A model generated the notes under the pieces. That model searched no databases. It worked only from the letters and a program-made list of their open reading frames with translations, and was not told the origin of the DNA. The position numbers and the translations under genes were made by a program. Positions 16,211-25,578 of a DNA stretch of 64,000 nt are shown here, piece after piece; the first letter of the stretch is position 1, and every line of letters starts with the position of its first letter. The stretch lies in the NCBI RefSeq assembly GCF_003852425.1, contig NZ_QAJN01000021.1, forward strand, positions 62,001 through 126,000. The letters are read 5' to 3'. Origin of the DNA: Paucibacter sp. KBW04. Lineage in GTDB: Bacteria > Pseudomonadota > Gammaproteobacteria > Burkholderiales > Burkholderiaceae_C.

Positions 16211-17029
16211 TTACTTCGCGGTTTGGCTGGGGATCCATGCCTGGTACTCGGCCCACAGCTTTTTCACATCCCCACCGCCGGCGCAGGCGCCGATGGCGTT
16301 CTCCCAGGTCCAGGGGAATTTGGAGCCGGGCTTGGCCGTGGCATTGAAGCAGGGGCCAAAGTCGCGAAAACCTTTTTGCTCGACCAGATAGGCGAAGAAG
16401 AAGGCGCCGGTCTTGTAGGGGTCGGTATAGCTGCCGCCCAGCTTGCGGTCTTTGGCATAGCCGAAACCGGCCTGGTAGCGCACCAGATCGGCCAGGCTTT
16501 CCAGGGCCGCGCCATGCATGCCCTCGTAGTGCTGGTAGGCGTGGACCATCTCGTGGAAGAGGATGCCCTTGACCTCGTCGGCCATATTGCCGCCCTTGGC
16601 TGCGTACTTCTCCAGCCAGCGGGTGTTGACGTTGACGATGATGCGCTCGGGCGGCTCGCCGGCCTTCCAGGCGATGCCGTCCTTGGGTTCTTCGCTGCCC
16701 TTCTCGCCATTCCATTCGCGGATGCGCAACTCCAGGGTCTGGAAGGCGGGCACATCGGCCGGGCTCTTGTAGAGGCGCTGCACCACGCCGCGCGCGATCT
16801 CATGCACATAAGCGTTGATATCGGGCACCAGGGCCGCAAAGGCCTGGGCGCCGGCGGAGCCGTCGTTCTTGTAGTCCACCACCGGGGTGGCGACGCGGAC
16901 CCAGGCCGGGTCGTCTGCCGCGACGGCTGCTGAGAGTTGGGGTGCGGCCGGTAGGGCCTTGGCCTTGGGCGTGGCATGGGCCGTGGCGCAGGCCAGCAGC
17001 AGGGCGCTGAGCAGGAGTTTGGATTTCAT
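16211..17029 (-). CDS. basic secretory protein-family metallopeptidase, exported
   Basis: A 272-residue secreted protein with a signal peptide (MKSKLLLSALLLACATAHA). The zinc-peptidase motif HEMVHAYQH has H159, E160 and H163. The context GILFHEMVHAYQHYEG, a later SLADLVRYQAG, and a Tyr-rich C-terminal part match the plant-type Basic Secretory Protein family (BSP), which also occurs in bacteria. The likely role is degradation of extracellular protein. It lies 64 bp downstream of a TonB receptor gene and upstream of a peptide-binding protein gene, all on the minus strand. BSP substrates are poorly known, so substrate claims would be speculative. Confidence 0.82.
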   Translation of the reverse strand: MKSKLLLSALLLACATAHATPKAKALPAAPQLSAAVAADDPAWVRVATPVVDYKNDGSAGAQAFAALVPDINAYVHEIARGVVQRLYKSPADVPAFQTLELRIREWNGEKGSEEPKDGIAWKAGEPPERIIVNVNTRWLEKYAAKGGNMADEVKGILFHEMVHAYQHYEGMHGAALESLADLVRYQAGFGYAKDRKLGGSYTDPYKTGAFFFAYLVEQKGFRDFGPCFNATAKPGSKFPWTWENAIGACAGGGDVKKLWAEYQAWIPSQTAK

Positions 17030-17093
17030 AGTTGTTTTGGCTGGCGATGGGCGGCGGAGCAGAGCCCGCCGTGCTTGGTTTCAGTAAAAAGAA

Positions 17094-19844
17094 TCAGTAA
17101 CGGTACTTGGCCGAGACTTGCAAATAGCGGCCCATGGCGCTGTGCAGGCCGCCAAAGATATGCGAGCCGGAGTCCTGCACATTGAAGGGTGGCACTGCGT
17201 TCAAAACGTTGTCGACATTCATCTGCACATCCAAGCCCTTGAGCAAACCCTTGTAGCCCACATTCAGATTGATGACCGAGTGCGGCCTGATATCGCACAG
17301 GCTGGCCGGCAGGGACGGCGTTTTGCTGGTGGCGATGCTGCAGTTGTCCTCGCGGCTGGTGCTGAAGAAGCCGCCGACGGTGTTGCGGCTCAGGCCCAGG
17401 CTCAGCTTGTCGTACTCCCAGCGCAGGCCCAGGTTATGGCGCAGGCGCGGGGTGGACTCGTAACCGGCATAGCTGTAAGGCGCTTGATCCGGGTCGTACT
17501 GGTACTCGATGTGAGAGAGATAGCTGCCGTTGAAGTCGAGCGAGAAGCGGCCCCATTCGGCCGTGCGCCATTGCTTGTGGATTTCAAAGTCCACGCCGTC
17601 CGTCATGGTGCTGGTGGAATTGCGCTTGATGGCCTGGATCAGAAGGATGGGGCCGGCGGTGAAAGAGGCCGGGTCGCCGGGCAGCTTGGGGCCGCGCAGC
17701 ACGGCATCGGGATAGCGATCGGGGTGGTCCACCAGGGTTTGCGGGTCGGGGTCGCCGATCTCGTTGAAGCGTTGGAAGCGCCAGTAGTCCAGGCCAAACG
17801 TCAGGTCCTTGATGGGCTCGGCCACAAAGCCGAGGAAGTAGCCCTTGGACAGCTCGGGCTTGAGGGCCGGGTTGCCGCCGGTGCGCATCTCCACCGTGGT
17901 GCCGCATTCATTGCCGTCGCAGCGCTTGGGGTCGTTGACGCCTGCATAGCCGCCGGTGGTGATGGGGGCAACCTCCAACACATTGGGGGCACGGAAGCCC
18001 TCGGCGTAAGAAGCGCGCACCATCAGTTCCTGAACGGGGCGCCACTTCAGGGCCAGCTTGGGCTTGGTCACGCCGCCGACGTCGCTGTAGTGGTCGTGAC
18101 GCAGGGCCACTTGGGCTTCCAGGCTCTTGAGCAAGGGGATGGACAGCTCGCCGTAGACGGCGCTGACGCGGCGGCCCACATCCCAGCCGCCGGACTGGCC
18201 GGTAATGCCCAGGATGGCGCCGCTGCTGGCCAGGGGGCTGAGCTCGGAGAAATAGCTTTCATTGCGGGTCTCGGCGCCGATGGCCAGGCCCACATCACCG
18301 GCCGGCAGGCGCAAGAGATCGGGTTTGCTGGCGCGGAAATCGGCCACCGTCAGGGTGGTCTTGAACTTGTCCGTGGTGCCGGCCAGCAAGGAGGCGATCA
18401 GCTCCGGCGAATTGGGGCCGCCGAAGAGGTATTTGCCATTGGCAATCGCGTCAAACACCGGCTGCTTGAGTAGTTCGCCGCGGCGGGTGGCGTCAGCACT
18501 CTGCACCTGGTGGTTGAAGGCGGCCTCCCAGTCCCAGCCCTGGAACGTGCCCTTCACACCGGCGATGGCATTGGCGGAGTTGCTGACATTGTGTGAGCCG
18601 GTGCCGCCGGTGTCCTGGAACATATAGGTGATGTCCACCCGCTGGACATCGGCCAGGGTGGCGCCGGGCGGCAGCATGGACTGGCTGGGATATTGCGGGT
18701 GGCTGGGCAGGACGATGGGGTCCGGATGCAGATAGGTGCCGAAGGGCTGGCCAATGCCGATGGAGTTGGTGGTGTTGCGCAGCAGGCTCAGGCGCGCAAA
18801 GGCTTCCATATCGGGGCTGATGGCAAAGGTAGCGCCGCCGTTGAAGGCCAGGCGCTGCGAGTCGGCACCGGCTTGCTGCTTGGTGCTCTTGAACTCATCG
18901 TGCCAGCACACCAGGCCGCCGTAGGACGCGGCGGGATGGGCGCTCAACATATCGGGGGCGCAGGCCTTGTCCAGCGGCACGATGAAGCGTGAGGCCGTGC
19001 GGCCGGTGGCCGGGTCCAGAAAAGGCTTGTCCAGGGTGATTTGCAGATTGCCGGCCGGGCTGTAGCGGCTGCGTTCGTCCAGCCAGCCCCAGGGGCGGGT
19101 GTCGCGGTTGCCCACATAGCTGTCGCTGCGATTGCCCTGGTAGTAAGGGTCGCGCTGGATCAGCTCCAGATTGCCCCAGACGTTGTAGCGGTCGCGCAGC
19201 ACATCACCCATGCCGGCCGTCAGGGCCACCGTGCGGCGGCCACCGTCATCGTACTTGGACTTGCCGGCCGAGGCATTGATCTCCAGACCGCTGAACTCCT
19301 TGCGCAGGATGATGTTGACCACACCGGCAATCGCGTCCGAGCCGTAGATGGCGGAGGCGCCGTCCTTGATGATGTCCACCCGGTCGATCACGCTGACCGG
19401 GATGCTGTTGAGGTCGCTGAAGAAGGCGGCGCCGGCGGCGCGCGGGTAGGCCGCCAGGCGGCGGCCGTTGACCAGCAGCAAGGTGGACTGCTCGCCCAGA
19501 TTGCGCATATTCAGGGCCTGCGCACCGGGCGTGTAAGTGCCCAGCGAGTTCTCGTTGATATTGGTGGCGCCGTTGGAGCTGAGGTTGCGCAGCAGATCGC
19601 CGATGGAGCTGGCGCCGCTGGTCTCGATGTCCTTGCGCGTCATCACCTCGATGGGCGAGGTGGTCTCGGCGTCCAGGCGGCGAATGCGGCTGCCGCTGAC
19701 CTCCACCCGCTTGAGCACCTCGGGCTTGGCCTCGTCCTTGTCGGCGGCCTGGGGCTTGGTTTCTTGCGCCAAGGTTGAGAGGGGCGCTGCGCTCAGCAAA
19801 AGGCCAAGCAAGGCGGCGGCCAGGGCCGTCTGTGTCTTCTTCAT
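17094..19844 (-). CDS. TonB-dependent outer-membrane receptor (1)
   Basis: A 916-residue receptor. The ATG at 19844 follows CAGGAGACAAGACCG and starts a clear signal peptide (MKKTQTALAAALLG..., ending LAQ). The plug domain starts with a TonB-box-like segment near VLKRVEVSGSRIRR and includes LLLVNGRRLA and DGASAIYGSDAIAGVVNI. A 22-strand barrel should follow, ending in an aromatic Y (SAKYRY). Internal Cys-containing loops (KACAPDML, CDGNECG) suggest a disulfide-bonded extracellular loop. It heads a minus-strand set with a secreted peptidase and a peptide-binding protein. Receptors of this large class import oligosaccharides, peptides or metal chelates; the ligand is not readable from sequence. 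Confidence 0.93.
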   Translation of the reverse strand: MKKTQTALAAALLGLLLSAAPLSTLAQETKPQAADKDEAKPEVLKRVEVSGSRIRRLDAETTSPIEVMTRKDIETSGASSIGDLLRNLSSNGATNINENSLGTYTPGAQALNMRNLGEQSTLLLVNGRRLAAYPRAAGAAFFSDLNSIPVSVIDRVDIIKDGASAIYGSDAIAGVVNIILRKEFSGLEINASAGKSKYDDGGRRTVALTAGMGDVLRDRYNVWGNLELIQRDPYYQGNRSDSYVGNRDTRPWGWLDERSRYSPAGNLQITLDKPFLDPATGRTASRFIVPLDKACAPDMLSAHPAASYGGLVCWHDEFKSTKQQAGADSQRLAFNGGATFAISPDMEAFARLSLLRNTTNSIGIGQPFGTYLHPDPIVLPSHPQYPSQSMLPPGATLADVQRVDITYMFQDTGGTGSHNVSNSANAIAGVKGTFQGWDWEAAFNHQVQSADATRRGELLKQPVFDAIANGKYLFGGPNSPELIASLLAGTTDKFKTTLTVADFRASKPDLLRLPAGDVGLAIGAETRNESYFSELSPLASSGAILGITGQSGGWDVGRRVSAVYGELSIPLLKSLEAQVALRHDHYSDVGGVTKPKLALKWRPVQELMVRASYAEGFRAPNVLEVAPITTGGYAGVNDPKRCDGNECGTTVEMRTGGNPALKPELSKGYFLGFVAEPIKDLTFGLDYWRFQRFNEIGDPDPQTLVDHPDRYPDAVLRGPKLPGDPASFTAGPILLIQAIKRNSTSTMTDGVDFEIHKQWRTAEWGRFSLDFNGSYLSHIEYQYDPDQAPYSYAGYESTPRLRHNLGLRWEYDKLSLGLSRNTVGGFFSTSREDNCSIATSKTPSLPASLCDIRPHSVINLNVGYKGLLKGLDVQMNVDNVLNAVPPFNVQDSGSHIFGGLHSAMGRYLQVSAKYRY

Positions 19845-20201
19845 CGGTCTTGTCTCCTGTTTTTTTGATGGTCGGTGCCAGTGCCAGCCTTGTGCGCTGG
19901 CCTGGCCCGAGCTTGCCGAGGATGGGCAGCTGAATTCTTCTTGCGCAAGGCCCTGAAAGCGATGGAGCAGAACTGAGCCAGGCCTGCAGCTTTTCTGAGT
20001 CACGGGTTTGTCCTCGCCCAGTTTTTTTCGCGCCAGACCGCAGCTTTGCTCGCTTGTGGGTGCGCAATGCGCCCACCACACTGCGCGGCTTGCTCGGCTG
20101 CTTGCTCGCTTGTTCGCCTGCTGTTGGAGGTTCGCGTTAGCGAGGCGCGGCGGAGTGCCGGGAGTTCAAAGAATCTTTCGCCACCAGAGGAGACCTCAGA
20201 C
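19845..20201. promoter_or_regulatory. divergent promoter region between two TonB receptor genes
   Basis: 357 bp without a credible gene. It should hold both receptor promoters and the leader of the plus-strand receptor, whose Shine-Dalgarno is AGAGGAGAC. A hairpin GTGGG..CGC-AAT-GCG-CCCAC with a 2-nt bulge lies near 20057-20077. I did not find a convincing -35/-10 pair or a known operator. Open frames that run through it lack recognisable protein. Confidence 0.45.
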
Positions 20202-22961
20202 ATGTTCAATCCCACAACAATCTCGCGCGCCCTGGCCGTTCTGGCCACGGCCTGCACGGCCTTGAGCGCCGCTCAGGCCCAGACCAAGGCCGACGCCACC
20301 CAGCTGGAGCGGGTGGAGATCACCGGTTCTTCGATCAAGCGCATCGCATCCGAAGGCTCGCTGCCGGTGCAGGTGGTGACGGCCAAGGAAATCGCCCGCA
20401 GCGGCGCCACCTCGGCGGCCGAGGTGATCCAGCGCCTGCCCGCCATGCAGGGCTTTGCGGTGATAGACAGCGCCGTCGGCGGCGGTGGTGGCCGGGCCGA
20501 GGCCAGCATCCATGACATCGGCGCCTCCTACACCTTGGTGCTCTTGAACGGCCGCCGTGTGGCGCCCTATGGCTCGGGCAATGCGGTGGATCTGAACTCC
20601 ATCCCCCTGAGCGCAATCGAGCGCGTTGAGGTGCTGACCGATGGTGCCTCCGCGCTTTACGGCGCTGACGCCATCGCCGGCGTGATCAACTTTGTGCTGA
20701 AGAAGAATGTGCAGCGCTTCAGCATCGAGGGCGGCCTGGGCCTGCCTTTGGAAGGCGGCGGCCGCAATGGCAATCTGAGCATCACCGGCGGCTTTGGTGA
20801 TATCGACAAGGATCGCTTCAATGTGATGCTGTCCTATCGCCACGATGAGCAGCGTCAGCTGGCCGCCACCGATCGCAAGTTTGGCAGCACCTCCTATCTG
20901 CCAGTGAGCTTCCAGGGCAAGAACTACATCTACGACCAGACCAGCTCCTACGCCGTGCCCGCCAATGCCACGGTGCAGTTCAAGCCCGAGGCCAAGCTGC
21001 CGGCCTGGGTCTTCAACCCCTATTACAAGGCCAATGGCAATAAGTGCGCGGAGCGCAATTTCTACAGCCTGTCCAACACCGCCACCAAGGATGTGGTGAC
21101 CGAGCGTTGCACCTTCGACTTCGCCAACACCATCGAGATCTATCCCGAGAACAAGCGCGACGCGCTGTTTGTCTCCGGTCAGTTCAAGGTCAATGACTCG
21201 CTGCGCCTGTTCTCCGATGTGGCCTTGTCCAAGTTCCTGATCACCTCGCGCGTCGCGGCCAACCCGGTGCCCATCGATATTCCGCTGGATTCGGTTTACT
21301 TCGCCAAGCACATCCAGCCCTATCTGAGCGCCGAACAAGCCGCCAACGTCACCGATGTGACCGCCGCCTACCGCGGCCAGGACTTCGGCCTGCGCACCAC
21401 CCGCCAGCATTACGACACCCAGCACATCGTCCTGGGTGCCGAGGCGGAGCTGGGCTCCTGGACGTTGAGCGGCGGCCTGACCTATTCGGCCAGCAAGAGC
21501 GATGAGGTCTACGACGGCGGCTACTTCCGCACCGACAAGTTCGAGGCCTTGATGGCCAACGTCAGCTTCGACCCCTTTGTGGCGGCCGGCAATCAAACAC
21601 CCGAGGCCCTGCAGAAGATGCAGGACTCCATCTTCCACGGCCAGACCCAGACCTCCAAGACGGCCTTGACCGGCATCGATGTGCGCGCCACCGGCGAGCT
21701 CTTCAAGCTGCCGGCCGGTGCATTGAGCCTGGGCCTGGGCGGTGATCTGCGCAACTACAGCTATGAGCAGGCGCCGACCGCGGCGGCCAGCAATGGCGAT
21801 ATCTACAACTACAGCCCCACCGAGCCCTACAAGCTGGAGCGCCGCACGGCCGGTGTCTTCGTCGAGGCCCTGATCCCCATCGTCAAAGACTTGGAGCTGA
21901 CCACGGCCCTGCGCTATGACAACACCGGCGCGATCAAGGACAAGCTCAACAACACCACCGTGGGCAAGAGCGCCAGCGGCACCACGTACAAGATCTCGGG
22001 CCGCTACCAAGTGCTGCCCAGCTTGCTGCTGCGCGGCTCCTATGGCACCGGCTTCAAAATGCCGTCCATGCTGGACATCGCCCAGCCCGAAGTGCCCTTT
22101 GGCGTGACCGGCGGCCGCTATGACTGCCCCTTCCCCAACACCGCGCCCTGCAAGCTGGGCCCGGATCAGTACACGCAGATGTCCGGCGGCAACGCCCAGC
22201 TGCGGCCCGAGACCTCCAAGCAAGCCGCCTTCGGCATCCGCTTCGAGCCCACGGCCCAGTTCGGCATCGGCCTGGACTACTGGCAGGTCAAGCTGAAGGA
22301 TGCGGTCTCCGGCGTGTCGGAAGAACAGGCTTTTGCCGACCCGGCCAAGTACAAGGATTTGTTCACCACCTTCCAGCAGCCCAAGGAGAAGCAGGCTTAC
22401 TACGCCTTCCGCAGCGTCTCCACCAATATCGGCCAAGCCATTTACAGCGGCATTGATTGGAATCTGATCGCACGCGCCAATACCGACATCGGTCGCCTAA
22501 CCGGCGAGTTGAGCGGCACTTATATGATCGAGTCCTCCTATACCCGCGCGGGCACCACCGACGACTTCACCAGCAGCCTGGGTCGCTACGGTGAAAACGG
22601 CGCGGTGACGGCGCGCAATATTGCGCGCGCCACGGTCACGCTGGATTCGGGCGCCTTCAGCAATAGCTTCGCGCTGAATATGCGCTCGGGCTATACCGAC
22701 CGCACGGCGCCGGTGCGTGATCTGGAAACCAATAAGAACACCACCATCACCCTGAACGTGCCGCGCTATGTGACCCTGGACTGGCAAGGCCAGTGGAACG
22801 TCAACCAGGCCCTGGAACTGCGCCTGGGCGTGAAGAACCTGCTCAACCAGGAGCCCCCCCTGAGCTTGCGCTCCGGCTCGGGCCACCAGGTGGGCTATGA
22901 CTCGCGCTACGCCAGCCCCATGATGCGCACGGTCTACCTGACCGGCGCCTACCGCTTCTGA
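20202..22961 (+). CDS. TonB-dependent outer-membrane receptor (2)
   Basis: A 919-residue receptor. The ATG follows AGAGGAGACCTCAGAC and opens a signal peptide ending LSAAQAQ. The plug has VEITGSSIKRIASEG, LVLLNGRRVAPYG and DGASALYGADAIAGVINFVLK. The barrel ends with YLTGAYRF, whose terminal F is typical. It is divergent from the other receptor gene and lies upstream of the GH92 alpha-mannosidase gene, so uptake of mannose-containing oligosaccharides is the favoured but unproven role. The plug motifs of the two receptors are alike but the barrels differ, so they are paralogues and not a recent duplication. A terminator follows. Confidence 0.93.
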   Translation: MFNPTTISRALAVLATACTALSAAQAQTKADATQLERVEITGSSIKRIASEGSLPVQVVTAKEIARSGATSAAEVIQRLPAMQGFAVIDSAVGGGGGRAEASIHDIGASYTLVLLNGRRVAPYGSGNAVDLNSIPLSAIERVEVLTDGASALYGADAIAGVINFVLKKNVQRFSIEGGLGLPLEGGGRNGNLSITGGFGDIDKDRFNVMLSYRHDEQRQLAATDRKFGSTSYLPVSFQGKNYIYDQTSSYAVPANATVQFKPEAKLPAWVFNPYYKANGNKCAERNFYSLSNTATKDVVTERCTFDFANTIEIYPENKRDALFVSGQFKVNDSLRLFSDVALSKFLITSRVAANPVPIDIPLDSVYFAKHIQPYLSAEQAANVTDVTAAYRGQDFGLRTTRQHYDTQHIVLGAEAELGSWTLSGGLTYSASKSDEVYDGGYFRTDKFEALMANVSFDPFVAAGNQTPEALQKMQDSIFHGQTQTSKTALTGIDVRATGELFKLPAGALSLGLGGDLRNYSYEQAPTAAASNGDIYNYSPTEPYKLERRTAGVFVEALIPIVKDLELTTALRYDNTGAIKDKLNNTTVGKSASGTTYKISGRYQVLPSLLLRGSYGTGFKMPSMLDIAQPEVPFGVTGGRYDCPFPNTAPCKLGPDQYTQMSGGNAQLRPETSKQAAFGIRFEPTAQFGIGLDYWQVKLKDAVSGVSEEQAFADPAKYKDLFTTFQQPKEKQAYYAFRSVSTNIGQAIYSGIDWNLIARANTDIGRLTGELSGTYMIESSYTRAGTTDDFTSSLGRYGENGAVTARNIARATVTLDSGAFSNSFALNMRSGYTDRTAPVRDLETNKNTTITLNVPRYVTLDWQGQWNVNQALELRLGVKNLLNQEPPLSLRSGSGHQVGYDSRYASPMMRTVYLTGAYRF

Positions 22962-23012
22962 GTACAAGCCTGGGGGCACTTCAGGCCTGGGTCTGAGTGC
23001 CATGTTTGACGA

Positions 23013-23052
23013 GGGCGGCGTCTGTTCTGCAGCGCCGCCCTTGCTTGTTTTG
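23013..23052 (+). terminator. rho-independent terminator after TonB receptor 2
   Basis: GGGCGGCG (23013-23020) and CGCCGCCC (23033-23040) form a perfect 8-bp stem with a 12-nt loop, followed by TTGCTTGTTTT. It separates the receptor from the mannosidase gene. Confidence 0.75.
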
Positions 23053-23202
23053 CCCGCCGCGGCCAGGCTTTGAAAAAAGCTGGCCCCAGCACCCAGAAAC
23101 AATCGCCCACCCTGGCCGTGCGCTTTGGCCCTGGCGCCACTAGCATGGCAGCACTTTGAAATTCTCGCTGGGGCCGGTATCGGCTCTGCGCTCAAGACCA
23201 TC

Positions 23203-25566
23203 ATGTCCATTTTCAACACGACCTTCCAAGCGACCTCCCTGAACCAAGGCCCAGCGTCTCACGGCCAGTTCGCGGCGGATTCGGCCTATGCCGCGGTGGA
23301 CGTCTTCATCGGCACCGGCGGCGACGGCCACTGCCACCCGGCCGCCACCCGGCCCTTCGGCATGGTGCAGGTCGGCCCGGACACCCAACATCGCCACCAT
23401 CGTCAGGCCTATCCCTGGTGCGCCGGCTACCGCTATGAGGACGACTCCATCCTCGGCTTCTCGCACACCCATTTCTCTGGCACCGGCCATGGCGATCTGG
23501 GCGATGTGCTGCTCATGCCTTTCACCGGCGCCACCAAGCTGGAGCCCGGCTACCCCGAGCGCGCCATGAGCGGCTACCGCTCGCGCTTCTCGCATGAGCA
23601 AGAGCGCGCCCAACCCGGCTACTACGCCGTGCGCCTGCTGGACCACGAAATCGATGTGGAGCTGACCGCCTCGGACCGCGTGGGCCTGCACCGCTATCAC
23701 TTCGAGCCCGGCGCCAAGCCGAAGTTGTTGCTGGACCTGCGCTCTAGCGTCTACAACCATCCCGGCAAAAACCTCTGGTCGCGCCTGCGCCTGCGCACGC
23801 CCCAGCTGCTGACCGGCATGCGCGAGACGCGCGGCTGGGCGCCGGGGCGTCAGCTGTACTTCGCCATCGAGTTCTCGCGCCCGCTGACCCGCCACGAGTT
23901 TCACAACACCGAGACCGATGTCGAGTACCGGGGCTTCCGTACCCCCGGCCGCGAGGCGCATGAAAAGCGCGTGCTGGAAGGCCGTGCCCTGGTTGCCGCG
24001 TTTGAGTTCGATGTTCCGGTCGACCAGCAGCTCTTGATCAAGGTGGGCATCTCGGCCGTCAGCGAGGACGGCGCCATTGCGAACTTGAGCGAAATGCAGG
24101 GCTGGGACTTCGATGCCCAGCGCTTGCTGGCCGCCAAGGCCTGGGCCGACACCTTGGAAGTGATGGCCATCGATGCCGAGCCCGAGCTGCGCACCAGCCT
24201 CTACACCGCCCATTACCACGCCTGCCAGGCGCCTAGCCTCTTCATGGACGTGGACGGCCGCTACCGTGGCCCCGACAACGCGGTTCATCAGGCCAAGGAC
24301 TTCGGCCCCGCCTTCAGCTACCACTCGACTTTCTCGCTATGGGATACCTACCGCGCCCTGCACCCCTGGCTCTTGCTGACCCAAGGTGCGCAGCGCAATA
24401 GCGACTTCATCAACTCCCTCCTGGCCTCGCAAGAGCACAGCCCGCATGGCATCTTGCCGGTCTGGCAATTCCACGGCCTGGAGACCTGGTGCATGATCGG
24501 CTACCACGCCCTGCCGGTGATCGCCGACGCCTACCTCAAGGGCTTGCGCGGCTTTGACGCCAAGGCCGCCCTGGGCGCCATGCAGGCCAGCGCCGAGTAC
24601 ACGCCCTATGGTGGCATTGGCGACTACCTCCAGCACGGCTATGTGCCTTACGACAAGGAAGGCGAGGGCGCTTCCAAGACCTTGGAATACTCCTTCGACG
24701 ACTGGACCCTGGCCCGCATGGCCGAGGCCTTGGGCGAGCACTCGGTGGCGGCGCGTTACTACCAGCGCGCGCAGAGCTTCCGCAATCTCTTGGACCCGGC
24801 CACCGGCTTTGTGCGGGGCAAGGGCAGCGATGGCAAATTCCGCCTGCCCTTCGACCCCACGGCCGCCGGCTATGGCAGCGACTACACCGAGGGCAGCGCC
24901 TGGCAATACTCCTGGTATATGCCGCATGACTGCGCGGCCCTGGTGGGCAATCTGGGTGGCGACGCCGGCCTGGTCAAGCGTCTGGACGAGATCTTCGAGG
25001 CCGAGACCAATCCCAAGATGTACTCGCATATGGAGGACATCTCCGGCCTGATCGGTCACTACGCCCACGGCAACGAGCCCAGCCACCACATCGCCTATCT
25101 GTATGCCTATGCGGGTGCACCTTGGAAGACTCAAGCGCGCCTGACGCAAATCGTGCCCATGCAATACGCCAGCGGCCCGGCCGGCCTGGCGGGCAATGAC
25201 GATCTGGGTCAGATGTCGGCCTGGCTTTTGTTCACCGCCCTGGGCTTCTACCCGGTGGCGCCGGGCAGCAATGAGTATGTGATCGGTCGCCCCTTTGTGC
25301 GCCGCGCCAGCTTGCGCCTGCCCAACGGCCGCATCTTCTCGGTGCGGGCCGAAGGGCTGGGCCATGGCAATGATTACATCGGCGCGGTACAACTCAATGG
25401 CCAGGCTCATGAAGTGAGCTATCTGCGCCACGAGGACTTGATGGCGGGTGGCGAACTGGTCTTCACCATGCAGGGCGAGCCGCGCCTGGATTGGGCGCAA
25501 ACGAGGGCCCAGCGGCCCTATAGTCAGACGCCTTATCCCGTCAGTGCGCCCGAAGAGGGGCGTTGA
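23203..25566 (+). CDS. GH92 family glycoside hydrolase, probable exo-alpha-mannosidase
   Basis: A 787-residue enzyme of family GH92, which are calcium-dependent inverting exo-alpha-mannosidases acting on N-glycans and mannans. Signatures are VDVFIGTGGDGHCHPAATRP (about 31-50), FGMVQVGPDT, HTHFSGTGHGDLGDVLLMP, FSLWDTYRALHP, and the (G)NEPSHH segment (N624-H629) near the active site. The first Met after the variable region (23203) was chosen; a TTG at 23125 would add 26 residues without making a signal peptide. No export signal is visible, which is unusual for GH92. The terminator before it suggests its own promoter. The LysR gene starts 12 bp downstream and is probably co-transcribed. Confidence 0.92.
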   Translation: MSIFNTTFQATSLNQGPASHGQFAADSAYAAVDVFIGTGGDGHCHPAATRPFGMVQVGPDTQHRHHRQAYPWCAGYRYEDDSILGFSHTHFSGTGHGDLGDVLLMPFTGATKLEPGYPERAMSGYRSRFSHEQERAQPGYYAVRLLDHEIDVELTASDRVGLHRYHFEPGAKPKLLLDLRSSVYNHPGKNLWSRLRLRTPQLLTGMRETRGWAPGRQLYFAIEFSRPLTRHEFHNTETDVEYRGFRTPGREAHEKRVLEGRALVAAFEFDVPVDQQLLIKVGISAVSEDGAIANLSEMQGWDFDAQRLLAAKAWADTLEVMAIDAEPELRTSLYTAHYHACQAPSLFMDVDGRYRGPDNAVHQAKDFGPAFSYHSTFSLWDTYRALHPWLLLTQGAQRNSDFINSLLASQEHSPHGILPVWQFHGLETWCMIGYHALPVIADAYLKGLRGFDAKAALGAMQASAEYTPYGGIGDYLQHGYVPYDKEGEGASKTLEYSFDDWTLARMAEALGEHSVAARYYQRAQSFRNLLDPATGFVRGKGSDGKFRLPFDPTAAGYGSDYTEGSAWQYSWYMPHDCAALVGNLGGDAGLVKRLDEIFEAETNPKMYSHMEDISGLIGHYAHGNEPSHHIAYLYAYAGAPWKTQARLTQIVPMQYASGPAGLAGNDDLGQMSAWLLFTALGFYPVAPGSNEYVIGRPFVRRASLRLPNGRIFSVRAEGLGHGNDYIGAVQLNGQAHEVSYLRHEDLMAGGELVFTMQGEPRLDWAQTRAQRPYSQTPYPVSAPEEGR

Positions 25567-25578
25567 GAAAATCGTCCC

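Noticed and set aside
20057-20078. Terminator in the divergent TonB receptor region
   Set aside because: The hairpin is bulged, has no T-run, and lies in the leader of a gene.
20196-22436. 746-codon open frame antisense to TonB receptor 2
   Set aside because: Low-complexity composition, no motif, no Shine-Dalgarno; complete overlap with a clear receptor gene.
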